A stretch of DNA of 64,000 nucleotides from CAVVSQ01 sp963848825 (GCA_963848825.1 CAWKFA010000015.1:1302001-1366000), one strand, 5' to 3'. Numbered from the stretch's first letter, positions 27,024 through 38,058 are shown. Notes: generated by a model not told the origin, from the sequence alone. Translations and numbers: made by a program.

Positions 27024-30000
27024 ATGATCGAGACTAATCAGGAAGTCCCAGGCACACGCCGTTCCGGGATCGTCCTTCTGGTCGTGATGGCCATGTTGGC
27101 CCTGTTCGCCACGGTGGCCTTGAGTTTTGTCTTCTATGCCGAGGCGGAATCAGCGATTTCGCGCTACGCCGCCCAGGCCGAGACGCAGGCGCAGGCCGAC
27201 GCCAATCCGGAAATGCTGCTATCCTATTTTTTGAGTCAATTTATCTACGATACGGAAAACCCTTATTCCGCCATGCGCGGGCATAGTCTAGCACGAACTA
27301 TGTATGGTTCCAATCCCGCTGATTACAATGTGGTCCCATTCAACGGCATGGGACGGATGCGCTTCCCGATTACTAACCTATCACTGCCAAATGTCCCACC
27401 CGGCGCGAACACGAAAAATAACTTGATTCTCATTAATAACACCGATTTCTCACAAACCGACCCTGGTGTGCCGACCAGATACCCGGAAACAGGCCAGCCA
27501 GCGCCGGGCAGTGCCGTTCCCGGACCTTATGTCGGTGGCAACGCGAATTATACCTATCCAGATCTCAACAATATGTTCTTGGCGGCGGTGAACGGGAATG
27601 GTGAGGTGTTAATTCCTTCGTTCCATCGTCCGTGGCTGGGTGTCGCCCCGACAAATTCTTCTGATCCGCTGGGCGCCTGGGCCAAATACATGTGCTTGCG
27701 CCCGCACGTCTCATACCACCCGCAGTTTGTTACCCCCGATTGGGACGGCGGCGGTGATGTCAAGAACATGGAATGGGGGCCCGGTATGCGGAATGGTGCC
27801 GGCACCGGTTATTTCAACAATGACAGTATTTGGATGGACCTTGGCTTTGGTGTGCTGACCGCGCCGAACGGCAAGCGCTACAAACCCCTATTTGCCCCAC
27901 TTATAGTTGATTTGGACAGCAAGCTGAACTTGTTCGTTCATGGCAACATTGCAAACCCCGGCCCCATTTCCGCCCTGGTCGCTGGCCCGTCACACTTTTC
28001 GCACCAGGGTTGGGGAACCTGGGAAGTCAATTTGAGCAAATTATTAGCACCGCCTCAAGGTACGGCCAATACGGCTTGGACAACGGAATGGAGAAAGCTT
28101 TTTCAGGGCGCCATCGGCCGCTATGGACCAAATGTGTACACATCCGCCACTACACCGGGGTCCCAGCCAGATAACGCTGGTGTATATCCATTAAATCCTA
28201 GCGTTCCGCCCGGTATCCTTCCTGCGCCGCCGCCAGCGCCTCCACGCTATTCTTCGCAAATAGACTATGGACAAAGCCCTGGCATGCCGTTCTTTTATCC
28301 CGGAGACACAGCGAACACAGCAGCGGCAAATCCACCCGGCACGAATTATCCTGGATTGAACCCGGCTGGAACCTATCCGGATACGAACTATCCCAAGAAC
28401 TTGATCCAAGCCTTTCCTGGGTTTCCAAAGTCGTGGGATAATGCCACGGCTATCGAACTGACTGTCAACAATCCCGCAGTTTCGATACATCCTTCGGGCT
28501 ACAATCCATTGGTGGGGGGCACATCTAACAGAATCGCGCTCGTCATGGCACAACTTGAGGCGTTGTACCGTTTTCAAGGGACGGGGTCGCCGTCGATGAC
28601 GTCAGATGTATTTGCTAACCTCCCCCTCAATTTCAACTCGGCTACATCCCCCGCGCAATCCGCCAGGATTCGTTGGTTATCCACGCTGCGTAGCATGGAT
28701 ATGGACAGACCGAGTTTGCTGCCTTACAATTCACAGGCATTCACGACGCCTATCAACTATGCTATCGGCGCCTCGCTACCCTACCCAACAGTTGCAATAC
28801 CATCGCCGGCGCCGTCATTTCTGGCCCCAAATCCGAGTAGTACCCCTCTTAAAGGGTTTGATCCTAGTTGTGCTCGAGCGTTTCCAACAGTGCCAGCGCG
28901 GGTAGAAATAAGATACGGGCGCGGCTCAACCGGAGATTACCGGCCTACCCAGTTCCGGACCCAACAACGGGCGTAGTCAAGCCCGCAGATGCTCCAGCAG
29001 CGGCCACAGCATTGACGGCGCGCACGAACATGGCCCAGGACATTTACCAACTGCTTCTTCAATTAACAAATGCTACTGCTCAGTCGGCGAAACGATGGCT
29101 TGCGCAACTCGCACTTAACATCGTCGATTTCATTGACGACGACGACATCATGACCGCCTGGGCATGGGATCCGAACAACGCCAATGATATTTTATTTGGC
29201 ACGGAACTTCCCCGCTTGGTCGTGAACGAAGTTTTCGCCCAAATCGATAACAACTACTCAGATCCCGGTTTCACGGTTGGGAAGCCGTTAACTAACAAGG
29301 CGACGAATTATAATGTCAATTTTTGGGTAGAGTTACACAATCCCTCTCCGTTGGTTGGCCAGGCGCCAGCCAACGGCGCACCGCCGAGCCCCAATGCTGT
29401 CTACTTAAAAAACGGCTCACAAGTTGTGTATCAAATCGTGGTGGCGGTCGATCCTTTGACCTCTTTCGACAACAATACGGGAAAAATTCTGCCGGCGCCT
29501 TCGTCCCAGACATTGAACACATGGCCGGTCGGCTCTTATGTGGATGCTGCTTACCAAAACAGCGGCTTTTCCTCCACATCAAGGCCACACGCTGGTTTCT
29601 TGGTGGTTGGGCCCGCTCCTCCCAAGCAAAACGGCACTGGAACGGGCTATTCTTTTAACCCCGCCGCCGGTGGTTTGGCGTTCTCCGCATCCTACGATGA
29701 TGCCTCACCTAGCGCGCAGATGCTATTCCCGGCTTTATCTATGCCGAGTCAGTGTGACGACACTGCCGCAAAATAGAACATATGGTGTTTTCCTACAGCG
29801 GCTTGCCAATCCGATATTACCATTTAACGCCACGACGAACCCTTATGTGACGGTAGATTATTTCAAGGACATCAATACCGGCAACGGGCTGTATGCGTCA
29901 TTTAAATATGATGCCGAATGGGAACAAATAGTTACCGCCAACGCCACCTACGTTCTCAACCTGGCGAACTATCGGTCGCAAGCAACCATACGTGGCGAGT

Positions 30001-31620
30001 GTCACGAAACTGCAGAATCCGAACCCAGCCAAGGTTAATGCGGTCCAGAATACATTTTCGCAACACAATGCTGTCGAAGCCGATTTAAATCAATTTGCTC
30101 CCAATCGAAATTCGGCTTCTCAAACGCTTGACTCGCCGTTTTTCTGGCCCGTCCACATGGACAGGCAACTCGTTAACCCCTTGGAACTTCTGAATGTCTC
30201 TTGTTATCATCCTTGGGAATATACACAGAAATTTGGAGCCGCGGCCGGGGACCACCGGGCACCTTGGGACGATCAGAACGCCCTTATTTATCGGTTACTG
30301 GATTCGGTTGAAACGCCGCCCTGGCCTGCACCGGCCGCCCCGGGCGGGAGAGTTCCGGGAAAGATAAACATCAATACCATCTGGGATAGAGAAATCTTGG
30401 ACGCGATATTGGATAATCCCAATATGACAGTAGGCGCACTCGGGAGTGCTGCCGATAATGCATTCCAAACTCTATATCAGAATTTTATGAAGTCTCGAAC
30501 GCCCGCCTATTTCGCCGGCGGCGTACCTGGCGCGACGGACGACGTTGATGTCGTGGGTGACCTGGGTAGAGCGTTTACGAGCCCTCCAAATCCTCTTGAT
30601 ACGCCCTTCAAGAGCCTTGGTGTCGGTCTCTTTCCAAATTTGGCGGTTAATCCAGTCAATCCCAACGCGGCGCCTTCGCCGGCGCCTGCTGCAAATGCGC
30701 AGTTTCCGAATGGGTTGGGTTTGCAGAATACTATCCTGCGCTGGTATAATCTGGGCAATTCGACAACACCGTCGATACCGCTGTTTCAACAAATTGATAC
30801 AAAGACTAAATATCCGCTCACGTCCAGTACGCCCACTCCCAAAGCTCCCCCTGCGGGCAGCACCGGCAGTTTTCCGTTCAAAACGAATGAAGTCCTCACG
30901 AAGATCTATAATAGCACGACCACTCGCAGCAATGTGTTCGCCGTATGGCTCACGGTGGGTTTCTTTGAGGTTACGGATGAATCTGCCTATCCCGTCAAAC
31001 TAGGCCCGGAAATTGGCCGTAGCGAGAATCGTCACATTCGCCACCGCATGTTTGCCATCGTCGACAGAACCAATATCGCGATGCCCGAGCCTACGCAGTA
31101 TAACGACGTCAACAATTATAACTTCGCGAGAATAACCACGCTAGGCACGCTCAGCATTCCAAATCTCGCGTACCTCCAACTCGTGAATACGGCAACTGCG
31201 AATGTGACGCAAACAATTACGCTAAATCAAACAGCATGGAACCTGACGAGTACCATCCCCGGTCAAATGAACGTGAACTTCCGCATCCGGCCAGGCATGA
31301 AGCTCTATGTCGATACCGGTACCAACAACCCATTGCAAGAAACAGTCACGGTGAAGGCAGTTGACTACAACACGAATCAAGTGACGCTGACTCAGGTCTT
31401 TAGCAAGACCCATGGTGCGGGGACCAAGGTGGCACCCGTGTTGAAACTTCCTTCAACTCCTACAACCGCAGGCCCGGCCGGCGTGGAGCCGCCGGCGCCT
31501 GGCATCGCCGCGCCTGGTCTGGCAATTAAGTCCATCTTCGGCAACCCCGGCCCCCAGGAGGGTTCGTTCGATCCGCGTCAAAACACGCTGGTGGTGCCCT
31601 ATTTCAGCGTGATTCAATAA
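27024..31620 (+). CDS. giant PilX/GspK-like membrane-anchored protein (~1,530 aa), three frameshifts
   Basis: ATG at 27024 (GGGAG-like site upstream) gives TRRSGIVLLVVMAMLALFATVALSFVFYAEAESAISRYAAQAE: a PilX/GspK-type N-terminal membrane helix without the strict Glu+5 leader. The rest is a very long Pro/Asn-rich exported region with WLSTLRSMDMDRPSLLPYN, WLAQLALNIVDFIDDDD and, near the C-terminus, GKININTIWDREILDAILDNP, a GspK-like helix-hairpin segment ('G-K-I-N-I-N'). Coding switches frame near 28900, 29755 and 30000; each transition joins continuous sequence (for example ...TLPQNRTYGVFLQRLANP continues into the fourth segment after NLANYRSQATI). As neighbours are similarly nicked I treat it as one gene. 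Probably the tip/length-control pseudopilin of the cluster. Confidence 0.78.
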
Positions 31621-31722
31621 GAGCGTTCGGAAAAAAAGGGGTCAGACCCCCTCAATACCCTGCAAAAGCGTTGAAAATCTGTTCGCTTCAAGGGGTCTGA
31701 CCCCTTTTTTTCCGAATGCTCT
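31620..31722. repeat. REP-type hairpin element (AGAGCGTTCG-ended)
   Basis: Arms AGAGCGTTCGG-A-run-GGGGTCAGACCCC and GGGGTCTGACCCC-T-run-CCGAATGCTCT (one mismatch). Same sequence as the 54872 element apart from a few bases and inverted relative to 26887. Its first base is the last A of the preceding gene's TAA stop, and it can serve as that gene's terminator. Confidence 0.9.
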
Positions 31723-31781
31723 AAGGGATATTCGCGAATTTGTCATGCGAAATTTAAGGCAAGGCAGCGCCGCCGCATAAA

Positions 31782-31859
31782 AAAATGCTATGCAAAATGC
31801 TATGCAAAATGGTATGCGTCCTGACGGGGGGTGCCCGGTGCACGCATACATACCATTTT
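31782..31859. repeat. three tandem 12-mers followed by an inverted repeat
   Basis: AAAATGCTATGC occurs at 31782-31793 and 31794-31805, then AAAATGGTATGC at 31806-31817. The third copy extended to AAAATGGTATGCGT pairs with ACGCATACATACCATTTT at 31842-31859 (three extra bases on the right arm), with a GC-rich 22-nt loop. The rest of 31723-32017 shows no recognisable gene. Confidence 0.7.
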
Positions 31860-32017
31860 TCGCCCGCCAGCCCCTACTGCCGACCGCCCGTTGAGGTTTC
31901 ACTGTACCAGCGGCGCTACTCACACCACGAATAGTGGGCAAACGGTCGTTCAAGTTCCGTAAGTCATTGCCGTTTAAGGACATTTGAACCGGCGATCCGG
32001 GATGATGCGTGTTGCTC

Positions 32018-32916
32018 TTACCTGGACTCCACGCCCAGCTCGCGCGCCTTGAGTAGTTCGGTTTTGGTGCCGGTCGCGGCTGCGTACTGAAAGTTGGTGC
32101 CCGCCGTGGCGGCAGCCCCGGTGCGCCCTTTGGGGTCGAGCGCCAGGAAAGCCACCTGCGCGGGGTGGACGCCGCGGCGGGTTGCCAGGGCGTTGACTCT
32201 GCGGACGGCGGCTTCACAGGCTTCCTGCGGCGAACGGCCTACGCGTAGCTGTTCCACGACGAAAAAGCTGCCGCCGATGCGAATGATTTCTTCACCGACG
32301 CCGGTCGCGCCGGCAGCCCCGGCAGTGTCATCCACATAGAGACCCGCCCCGATAATGGGCGAATCGCCCACTCTTCCAGGCAATTTATAAGCCAGCCCCG
32401 AAGTGCTGCACACGCCGCCGAGCGAGCCCTTTTGGTCGAGCGCCAGCACGGTCACCGTGTCGTGGTCGTCGGCACCGGGCGCCCGCGGCGGATTGGCGGC
32501 GGGCTCCTGCGGTCGCCGCTGGTACCACTCGGCCACGCTCTCGGGAGTGTTGAGCGTCTCGAGCGGAAACCCCTGCTGCAGCGCAAACAGCCGGGCCCCT
32601 TCGCCGACGAGAAGGACATGAGGAGTACGCTCCATGACGCGGCGGGCCAGGGCAGCCGGGTGACGAATATTTTCCAGGCCGGCGACAGCCCCGCAGCCAA
32701 GCGTGTGCCCTTCCATGACGCAAGCGTCAAGGCTGACCGTACCAATGCGATTGGCCAGCCCGCCGAAGCCGACACTCATCACCGCGGGATCATCCTCGAC
32801 AGCCTGCGCGCCAGCAGCGCCGCATCAAGCGCCGGCCGGCCATCTCGCAAGAGGGGCAGGGCGACACGTACAGCAGTTTGTCCAAAGGGCCAGGTGGCGA
32901 TGACAGTGAATGCCAT
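32018..32916 (-). CDS. N4-(beta-N-acetylglucosaminyl)-L-asparaginase / isoaspartyl peptidase-like Ntn hydrolase, one frameshift near 32813
   Basis: Ntn-hydrolase of the type 2 asparaginase/glycosylasparaginase family, made as a precursor that self-cleaves before Thr. The predicted cleavage site is in DDHD-TVTVLALDQKG, where the T of HDTV becomes the nucleophile. Also seen: GGLANRIGTVSLDACVMEG and GAGLYVDDTAGAAGATGVGE. ATG at 32916 follows GAGGA and gives MAFTVIATWPFGQ; that frame ends early, while QAVEDDPAVMSVGFGGLAN continues in the next frame, so one base near 32813 is gained or lost. Total ~299 residues, near normal length. No signal peptide, so probably cytoplasmic turnover of Asn-linked or isoaspartyl peptides. 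Confidence 0.85.
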
Positions 32917-33030
32917 GTCGGAAGTCCTCGTGAGGGAAGGTGACGCCCCGGCAGAAGCCGTGCTGTTAGGATATGCAGCGGCGGCCGGCGGGACCGTGCG
33001 GCGTGGGAGTCTGCTGCCGCGTCGCGTGGA

Positions 33031-33712
33031 GGTGCACGTCCCCTGCCACCTTGCGTGGCAGGAACGGAAGGTCTGTAGCTAGAGGGGGAAGAGCGGAGGT
33101 GCACGTCCCCTGCCACCTTGCGTGGCAGGAACGAAAGGTCTGTGGCTAGAGGGAGGGAAGATGGAGGTGCACGTCCCCTGCCACCTTGCGTGGCAGGAAC
33201 GAAAGGTCTGTGGCTAGAGGAGGGAAGACGGAGGTGCACGTCCCCGCCAACTTGCGTGGCAGGAACGAAAGGTCTGTGGCTAGAGGGAAGAGCGTGGAGG
33301 TGCACGTCCCCTGCCACCTTGCGTGGCAGGAACGAAAGGTCTGTGGCTAGCGGCGAAGAGGGGTGGTATGCGCGAGCCGTTGCTTTCTAGCTACTGGACC
33401 TTTCGTTCCTGCCACGCAAGGTGGCAGGGGACGAGGAGGGGTGGGTATGCGCGAGCCGTTGCTTTCTAGCTACTGGACCTTTCGTTCCTGCCACGCAAGG
33501 TGGCAGGGGACGAGGAGGGGTGCTTTGTTTTTTTTAGCTGTAGACCTTACGTTCCTGCCACGCAAGGTGGCAGGGGACGAGGAGGGCGCCTCATTTTTTT
33601 TAGCTGTAGACCTTACGTTCCTGCCACGCGAGGTCGCAGGGGACGAGGAGGGCGCCCCATTTTTTTTAGCTGTAGACCTTTCGTTCCTGCCACGCGAGGT
33701 CGCAGGCGCCCG
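33031..33712. repeat. left palindromic-repeat array: five forward then five reverse copies
   Basis: Ten copies of a hairpin CCTGCCAC-N5-GTGGCAGG with an asymmetric tail GAACGAAAGGTCTGTGGCTAG. Hairpins start at 33042, 33109, 33177, 33244 and 33310 (forward), then 33408, 33487, 33554, 33620 and 33686 (reverse). Spacing is 66-68 bp except where orientation flips (98) and between 33408 and 33487 (79). Spacers differ between the forward (GGAGGTGCACGTCC) and reverse sets (GACGAGGAGGG, T-runs then TAGCTGTAGACC). It starts 115 bp upstream of the asparaginase gene and ends 13 bp from the Y1-type gene's stop. Confidence 0.95.
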
Positions 33713-33718
33713 TTCGTT

Positions 33719-34513
33719 TCATTCGCTGCGAATGGCGGCCATGCTGTATTCGCCGAAGGTGCCGACGTAGTAGCCGGGCTGCCACCAGGTTGCCTTCAGG
33801 ACGTGGGCCAGGTTGTTCAGAAATGAGAGGGCGATTTCTTCCGGGGTATGAGTCACGTTCGGGCGCAGGGCGATGTGCAGATGATCCGGCAATGCGGCCA
33901 GGCGGGAGGCTCCATAGCTCTTCTTGGTGCAGATTTGCAATGTGGTGTCGCGTATCTTGGCGAGCGTCGCCGGGTCGCCGGTGCGATATCGGCCACTGGC
34001 AACGAGGACCAGGTGAAGATTGTACCAGTAACGTCCGCTGTTGCTTTCTGTTGGCTTCGCGAGATCAACTTCGGGATTGACCACCGTGAATGATCGCAGA
34101 ATTTCCCTGAAACGCTCGTCGGCCAACGGCTCATGCGGGACCTGGTTACTTATATATGCTTCCACTTGACATCGCGTGGGGTCGCCGAGGGAGCGGACTG
34201 CCAGCTTGCGGCTGAAGTCGATAGGGACGCCCTTGCGCCGGCAGTGATGTTGCAAACGACCCTTGATGCGAGCGGCCAAAGTCACGGGAGCGACAGCGGG
34301 CGTGGCGCTCGCCGTGATCTGCAACTTGTCAGAAGCGAGCGACGATTCGAGGACACGCAGGCCATCCTTTTCCCACTCGGGGGCAATGTCGGCCAAGATT
34401 GTCGGCAAGATATCCGTTGGAAACGACGTCTGTGACGGCCAGCCGGTCCAACTGTAGCGAAGTTGGTAGGCCGGACGCAGATCTGTCACCTTGTAGAGGG
34501 GTTCAGGATGCAT
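33719..34513 (-). CDS. IS200-like (Y1/HUH) transposase-fold protein with two tandem Y1-type domains (264 aa), RAYT-like
   Basis: Start at ATG 34513 (MHPEPLYKVTDLRPAYQL); the frame is open upstream but only through repeat DNA. The C-terminal half (~160-264) has the Y1 hallmarks: NLHLVLVASGRYR, then LPDHLHIAL with the metal-binding His-x-His pair H211/H213, then PEEIALSFLNNLAHVL and WWQPGYYVGTFGEY. The N-terminal half (~14-100) looks like a decayed copy of the same fold: PAYQLRYSW, then ASDKLQITASATP aligning with LPDHLHIALRPNV but with K63/Q65 replacing both His, then APVTLAARIKGRLQHHCRR. The polypeptide ends at IRSE, before the helix that in IS200 enzymes carries the catalytic Tyr; Y248, Y249 and Y256 are candidates. 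It is framed by palindromic repeat arrays, as RAYT genes are by REPs. Confidence 0.8.
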   Translation of the reverse strand: MHPEPLYKVTDLRPAYQLRYSWTGWPSQTSFPTDILPTILADIAPEWEKDGLRVLESSLASDKLQITASATPAVAPVTLAARIKGRLQHHCRRKGVPIDFSRKLAVRSLGDPTRCQVEAYISNQVPHEPLADERFREILRSFTVVNPEVDLAKPTESNSGRYWYNLHLVLVASGRYRTGDPATLAKIRDTTLQICTKKSYGASRLAALPDHLHIALRPNVTHTPEEIALSFLNNLAHVLKATWWQPGYYVGTFGEYSMAAIRSE

Positions 34514-34596
34514 GTCACGGGCCCCGCGATGAGCAAAAGTGGGTGAAAATAAAGATAGCGTGGGGCCGAGGCGTGGTCCAGTGTTTGTTGGGAAAA

Positions 34597-34990
34597 ATGG
34601 TCGTCCCCTGCCACCTTGCGTGGCAGGAACGCAAGGTCTGTGGCTAGAGGGGAAAGCGTGGAGGTGCACGTCCCCTGCCACCTTGCGTGGCAGGAACGCA
34701 AGGTCTGTGGCTAGAACGTGGCGGTGGCCAAAAATGTAGCTGGTAGACCTTTCGTTCCTGCCACGCAAGGTGGCAGGGGACGGGGAGGGGTGGTTCGGGA
34801 TTTTTCTAGCTGGTAGACCTTTCGTTCCTGCCACGCGAGGTGGCAGGGGACGGGGAGGGGTGGTTCGGGATTTTTCTAGCTATAGACCTTACGTTCCTGC
34901 CACGCAAGGTGGCAGGGGACGAAGACGGGCGCTTTATTTATTCAGCTATGGACCTTTCGTTCCTGCCACTCGAAGTGGCAGGGGACGGCG
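34597..34990. repeat. right palindromic-repeat array: two forward then four reverse copies
   Basis: Six more copies of the 33-kb family. Hairpins start at 34607 and 34674 (forward), then 34757, 34827, 34896 and 34962 (reverse), 66-70 bp apart with an 83-bp step at the flip. The last copy has CCTGCCACT-CGA-AGTGGCAGG, a 9-bp stem with a compensated pair. Begins 83 bp upstream of the Y1-type gene's ATG, so it may include its promoter. Confidence 0.95.
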
Positions 34991-35093
34991 TTAAATTTAG
35001 GTGTCTCGAAGCTGCTTTGCAAATTGAAAATGTTCTTCTACAATAATCGGCTGAAAATAGACGCTCTCTGGAACGGTTTCACGGAGGTGGCCC

Positions 35094-38058
35094 TTGGCCT
35101 TGCCGCTTTTTGCTCTTACGCTCTTCGTCAGTGCCTTTTTGCTGTTCTTGGTGCAACCTTTGATTGGCAAATTGATTTTGCCAAAGTTAGGAGGCACTCC
35201 GCAGGTGTGGAATACCTGCATGTTGTTCTTCCAGACGGCACTCCTCGTCGGCTATGCCTACACCCACTTCGTGAGCACTCGGCTTTCCGTGCGGCGGCAA
35301 ATTATTGTTCATGGTATCCTCCTGTTTTTGCCATTCCTCTTTCTCATTCCCAACGGGCCGTTCAATATTACCGGCTGGGTCCCGCCCGCTGGTTCGAACC
35401 CGATTTTCTCCACGCTGCTGCTGCTGGCCATGGTGGTCGGCGTGCCCTTCTTCGTGGTATCGACGAGTGCGCCGCTCTTGCAAAAATGGTTTGCCAACAC
35501 GGGGCACCCGGCTGCGAATGATCCTTACTTTCTTTACGGAGCCAGCAACCTGGGAAGCCTGCTGTCGCTCGTTTCCTATCCCTTTCTGGTGGAGCCCTGG
35601 ATAACGCTGCACAGTCAGGGGTACGTTTGGCTGGTGCTTTATGTCATTTTGGGCGGGCTGATCCTCGCCAGCGCCTCGCTGGTGTGGAAATCCATGCCGG
35701 GTTTGGCCATGGCCGGCGGGCCTGAGCTGGATGTTCCTCCGCTAGGCGACGCGCCGCAACCGCCGCCGAACCTGGCGCCCCCCGAACCAAGCGCCGCGTT
35801 CAAGGCGGGGCCCGCGCCAACGTCGCTCGTACTGGCATCAGTCGCAAGAAGGGTGTCAGGCCGCCGCTACGGCCCTCCATCCAGTTGCCGAGCGCGGCGG
35901 CGCCTGCGCCGGTGGATGTTTCGCAACCAAGCAAGGCCGTGGTCGATTGGAAGCGGCGTCTTCGCTGGGTGCTGTTGGCCTTCGCCCCATCCAGCCTCAT
36001 GCTGGGCGTGACCAGCTACGTTTCGGTCGATCTGTCGCCGTTTCCCCTCTTGTGGGTAATCCCGCTCGCGCTGTATTTGACCTCCTTTATCCTCGTTTTC
36101 GCCAAGTGGCCGGTGCCGTGGGTTGGCACGCCGCATGACCTCATGGTATTCGCGGGGGTGCCGGCGATTATCCTTCTTTTCTACATCATCTTGAAGGGAG
36201 GGTTCGACCCTTTCTTCGCCACGATGGTCTCTTTCCTCGGCTTCTTTCTCATCACCATGGTTTGCCACGGTGAACTGGCCAAAGATAGACCCACGACCCG
36301 CTACCTGACGGAATACTTTCTGCTCATGTCGGTCGGCGGCGCCCTGGGCGGCCTTTTCAATGCCATGATTGCTCCGCAGGTTTTCGTGGGCGTGGCGGAA
36401 TATCCCATCGCCATCGCGGTGGCTTGCTTTTTGAGGCCGACGCTCAAAAAGAATGGTTGGTTCGACGAGTTGATCATCAGTGCCTTTCCCAGCCTCGGTA
36501 ACTGGGTGCGCGATACGGGCGATAACATGGCCAAGTCGGTGGGCCGGCCTGCCCCGCGAAGCTACTGGCTCCTTAATTATGCACTCGATTTTCTGCTCGC
36601 CCTGTTTGTTTTCGCGCTGACCTTATGGATCCGCAATAACGCCCGCAATAACTGGGGCTGGTACCTGGGGCAGCAGGGCAACGGTCTCATCACGGTTCTC
36701 AAGTTTCTCGGCTTTAGCGATAATGGGGCCGCCGAATTCTGGCCCAAGGCAATCAACCTGGGTATTTATGGACCGGGGATGATCTTCTGCATGATGTTCG
36801 GCTTCGGGCGTTCCTTCCGGTTCGGGCTAGCCATGAGCGCCTGATGTTCGTGGCCCTGGCCATGACCTCGCAGTCGGATCGCGTTGTCTATGCCGGCCGC
36901 AGCTACTTCGGCGTGTTGCGCGTTCTTGAAGATGTGGAACGCCTCAAGACGGTGGACGAAGAAGGGCAGATGAAATTCCTCGATCCGGACATTCGCGTCA
37001 AGGATGCCAAGGGGGGCGACGCGCTCATCTCCGACTACACCTACCTCATGCACGGCACAACGTACCATGGCCGCAATTATCATGAGCCGGCCCCGCTGCG
37101 CCGCGTTTTGACCACCTATTACCACCAAAAGGGACCGGTGGGAGTTATCATGGATCGCTACCGCTGGTTCAATGGTCCCCATGGATCGTTTTATGCCGAT
37201 GCCCGGCTACCGGTCTCCATGATCGGTTTGGGCGCGGTGCCCATGGGGATGAGCATCCTGCCGCTGGATCAGCTCGCGGCCGTGTGGTCCGAACCCCCCT
37301 TCGCGACGATCGGGCTGGGGTCGGGCACGATGGCCGGGTATAGCCGTTGGCTCGAACACATGACCTATTATGAAATCGACGACAACATCCGTAACTTTTC
37401 GTTGCCGCCGAAGAATGAGAATGGCTCGATCAATCGCCGGTATCTGTGGCGCGACCGTGATCCCTTCTTCACGTATGTGAGCGACGCCATCGGCCGGGGC
37501 GCCAACCTGGAAATCATCATGGGGGACGCCCGGCAATCGATGAAAAACGAGCGGCCGGCCGACAGCGCGCTTTATAGCCGGCCCAAGGAAAAGGAAGAAT
37601 TCTACAACAAGTTGCCTATTCCGAACGACGAGTTTTCGCGCCGGGACCATTACTACAAGGTAATCGTCGTCGACGCCTTCAGCTCGGATGCCATTCCGAT
37701 CCACTTGATTACCAAGGAGGCGATTGAGCTCTATCGCAGCAAGCTGGCGCCGGATGGCGTGCTCTGCGTGCATACCTCGAATCGTCACATGGATCTGGTG
37801 GCCCCGGTTTCGGACATCGCGCGGGAGATCGGCATGGTGGCCATGGTGGGCCATGACGTCGGCCGCAAAGAGACGATCCCCTTCCTGGGTCACTTTGGCT
37901 CGGAGTATGTGATGCTGGCCAACGACGAGAAGTACCTGCCGACGGCGCAGACCAAAGAGCTGGGCGGCAACAATGTTCAAACCTGGTTCAAGCCCATTCC
38001 TCCCGGACGGGCACTTTGGACCGACGATTTCTCGAACATCGTCAGCATTCTTCGCTAA
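35094..38058 (+). CDS. multi-pass membrane protein with C-terminal spermidine-synthase-like domain, copy 1, two frameshifts (near 35870 and 36842)
   Basis: TTG start at 35094 behind GGAGG (35083-35087), as in copy 2. About 14 membrane helices (SAFLLFLVQPLIGKLILP, STSAPLLQKWF, YGASNLGSLLSL, LMLGVTSYVSVDLSPFPLLW, VCHGELAKDRP) are followed from ~residue 590 by a Rossmann-like spermidine-synthase domain: PFATIGLGSGTMAGYSR (nucleotide loop), YYEIDDNIRNFS, IIMGDARQSM and VIVVDAFSSDAIPIHLITKEA. The second break is a missing C: FRFGLAMSA-stop versus LMFVALAMTSQSDRVVYAGRSYFG. The family occurs in planctomycetes and other bacteria; whether it makes polyamines is doubtful because catalytic residues of true aminopropyltransferases are not obvious. 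Paralogue of the next gene, ~988 aa after correction. Confidence 0.85.

Noticed and set aside
31642..32217. Minus-strand frame spanning the REP element and 31.7-32.2 kb
   Set aside because: Runs through the REP hairpin, the 12-mer iterons and the end of the asparaginase gene; no family pattern. A decayed gene between 31723 and 32017 cannot be excluded.
33118..33826. Open frames through the repeat arrays (for example 33118-33390, 33363-33770, 34770-34994)
   Set aside because: Their products are periodic translations of the repeat (VAGTKGLWLE, SFLPREVAGD) without RBS or independent coding character.
33031..34990. CRISPR array
   Set aside because: Repeats are ~66 bp apart and flip orientation midway; the spacers are themselves similar within each orientation, and there are no cas genes. 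Palindromic REP-type arrays fit better.
35385..35405. tRNA T-arm-like GGTTCGAACC
   Set aside because: Lies inside conserved coding sequence with no acceptor or anticodon arm around it; no tRNA was recognised anywhere in the window.
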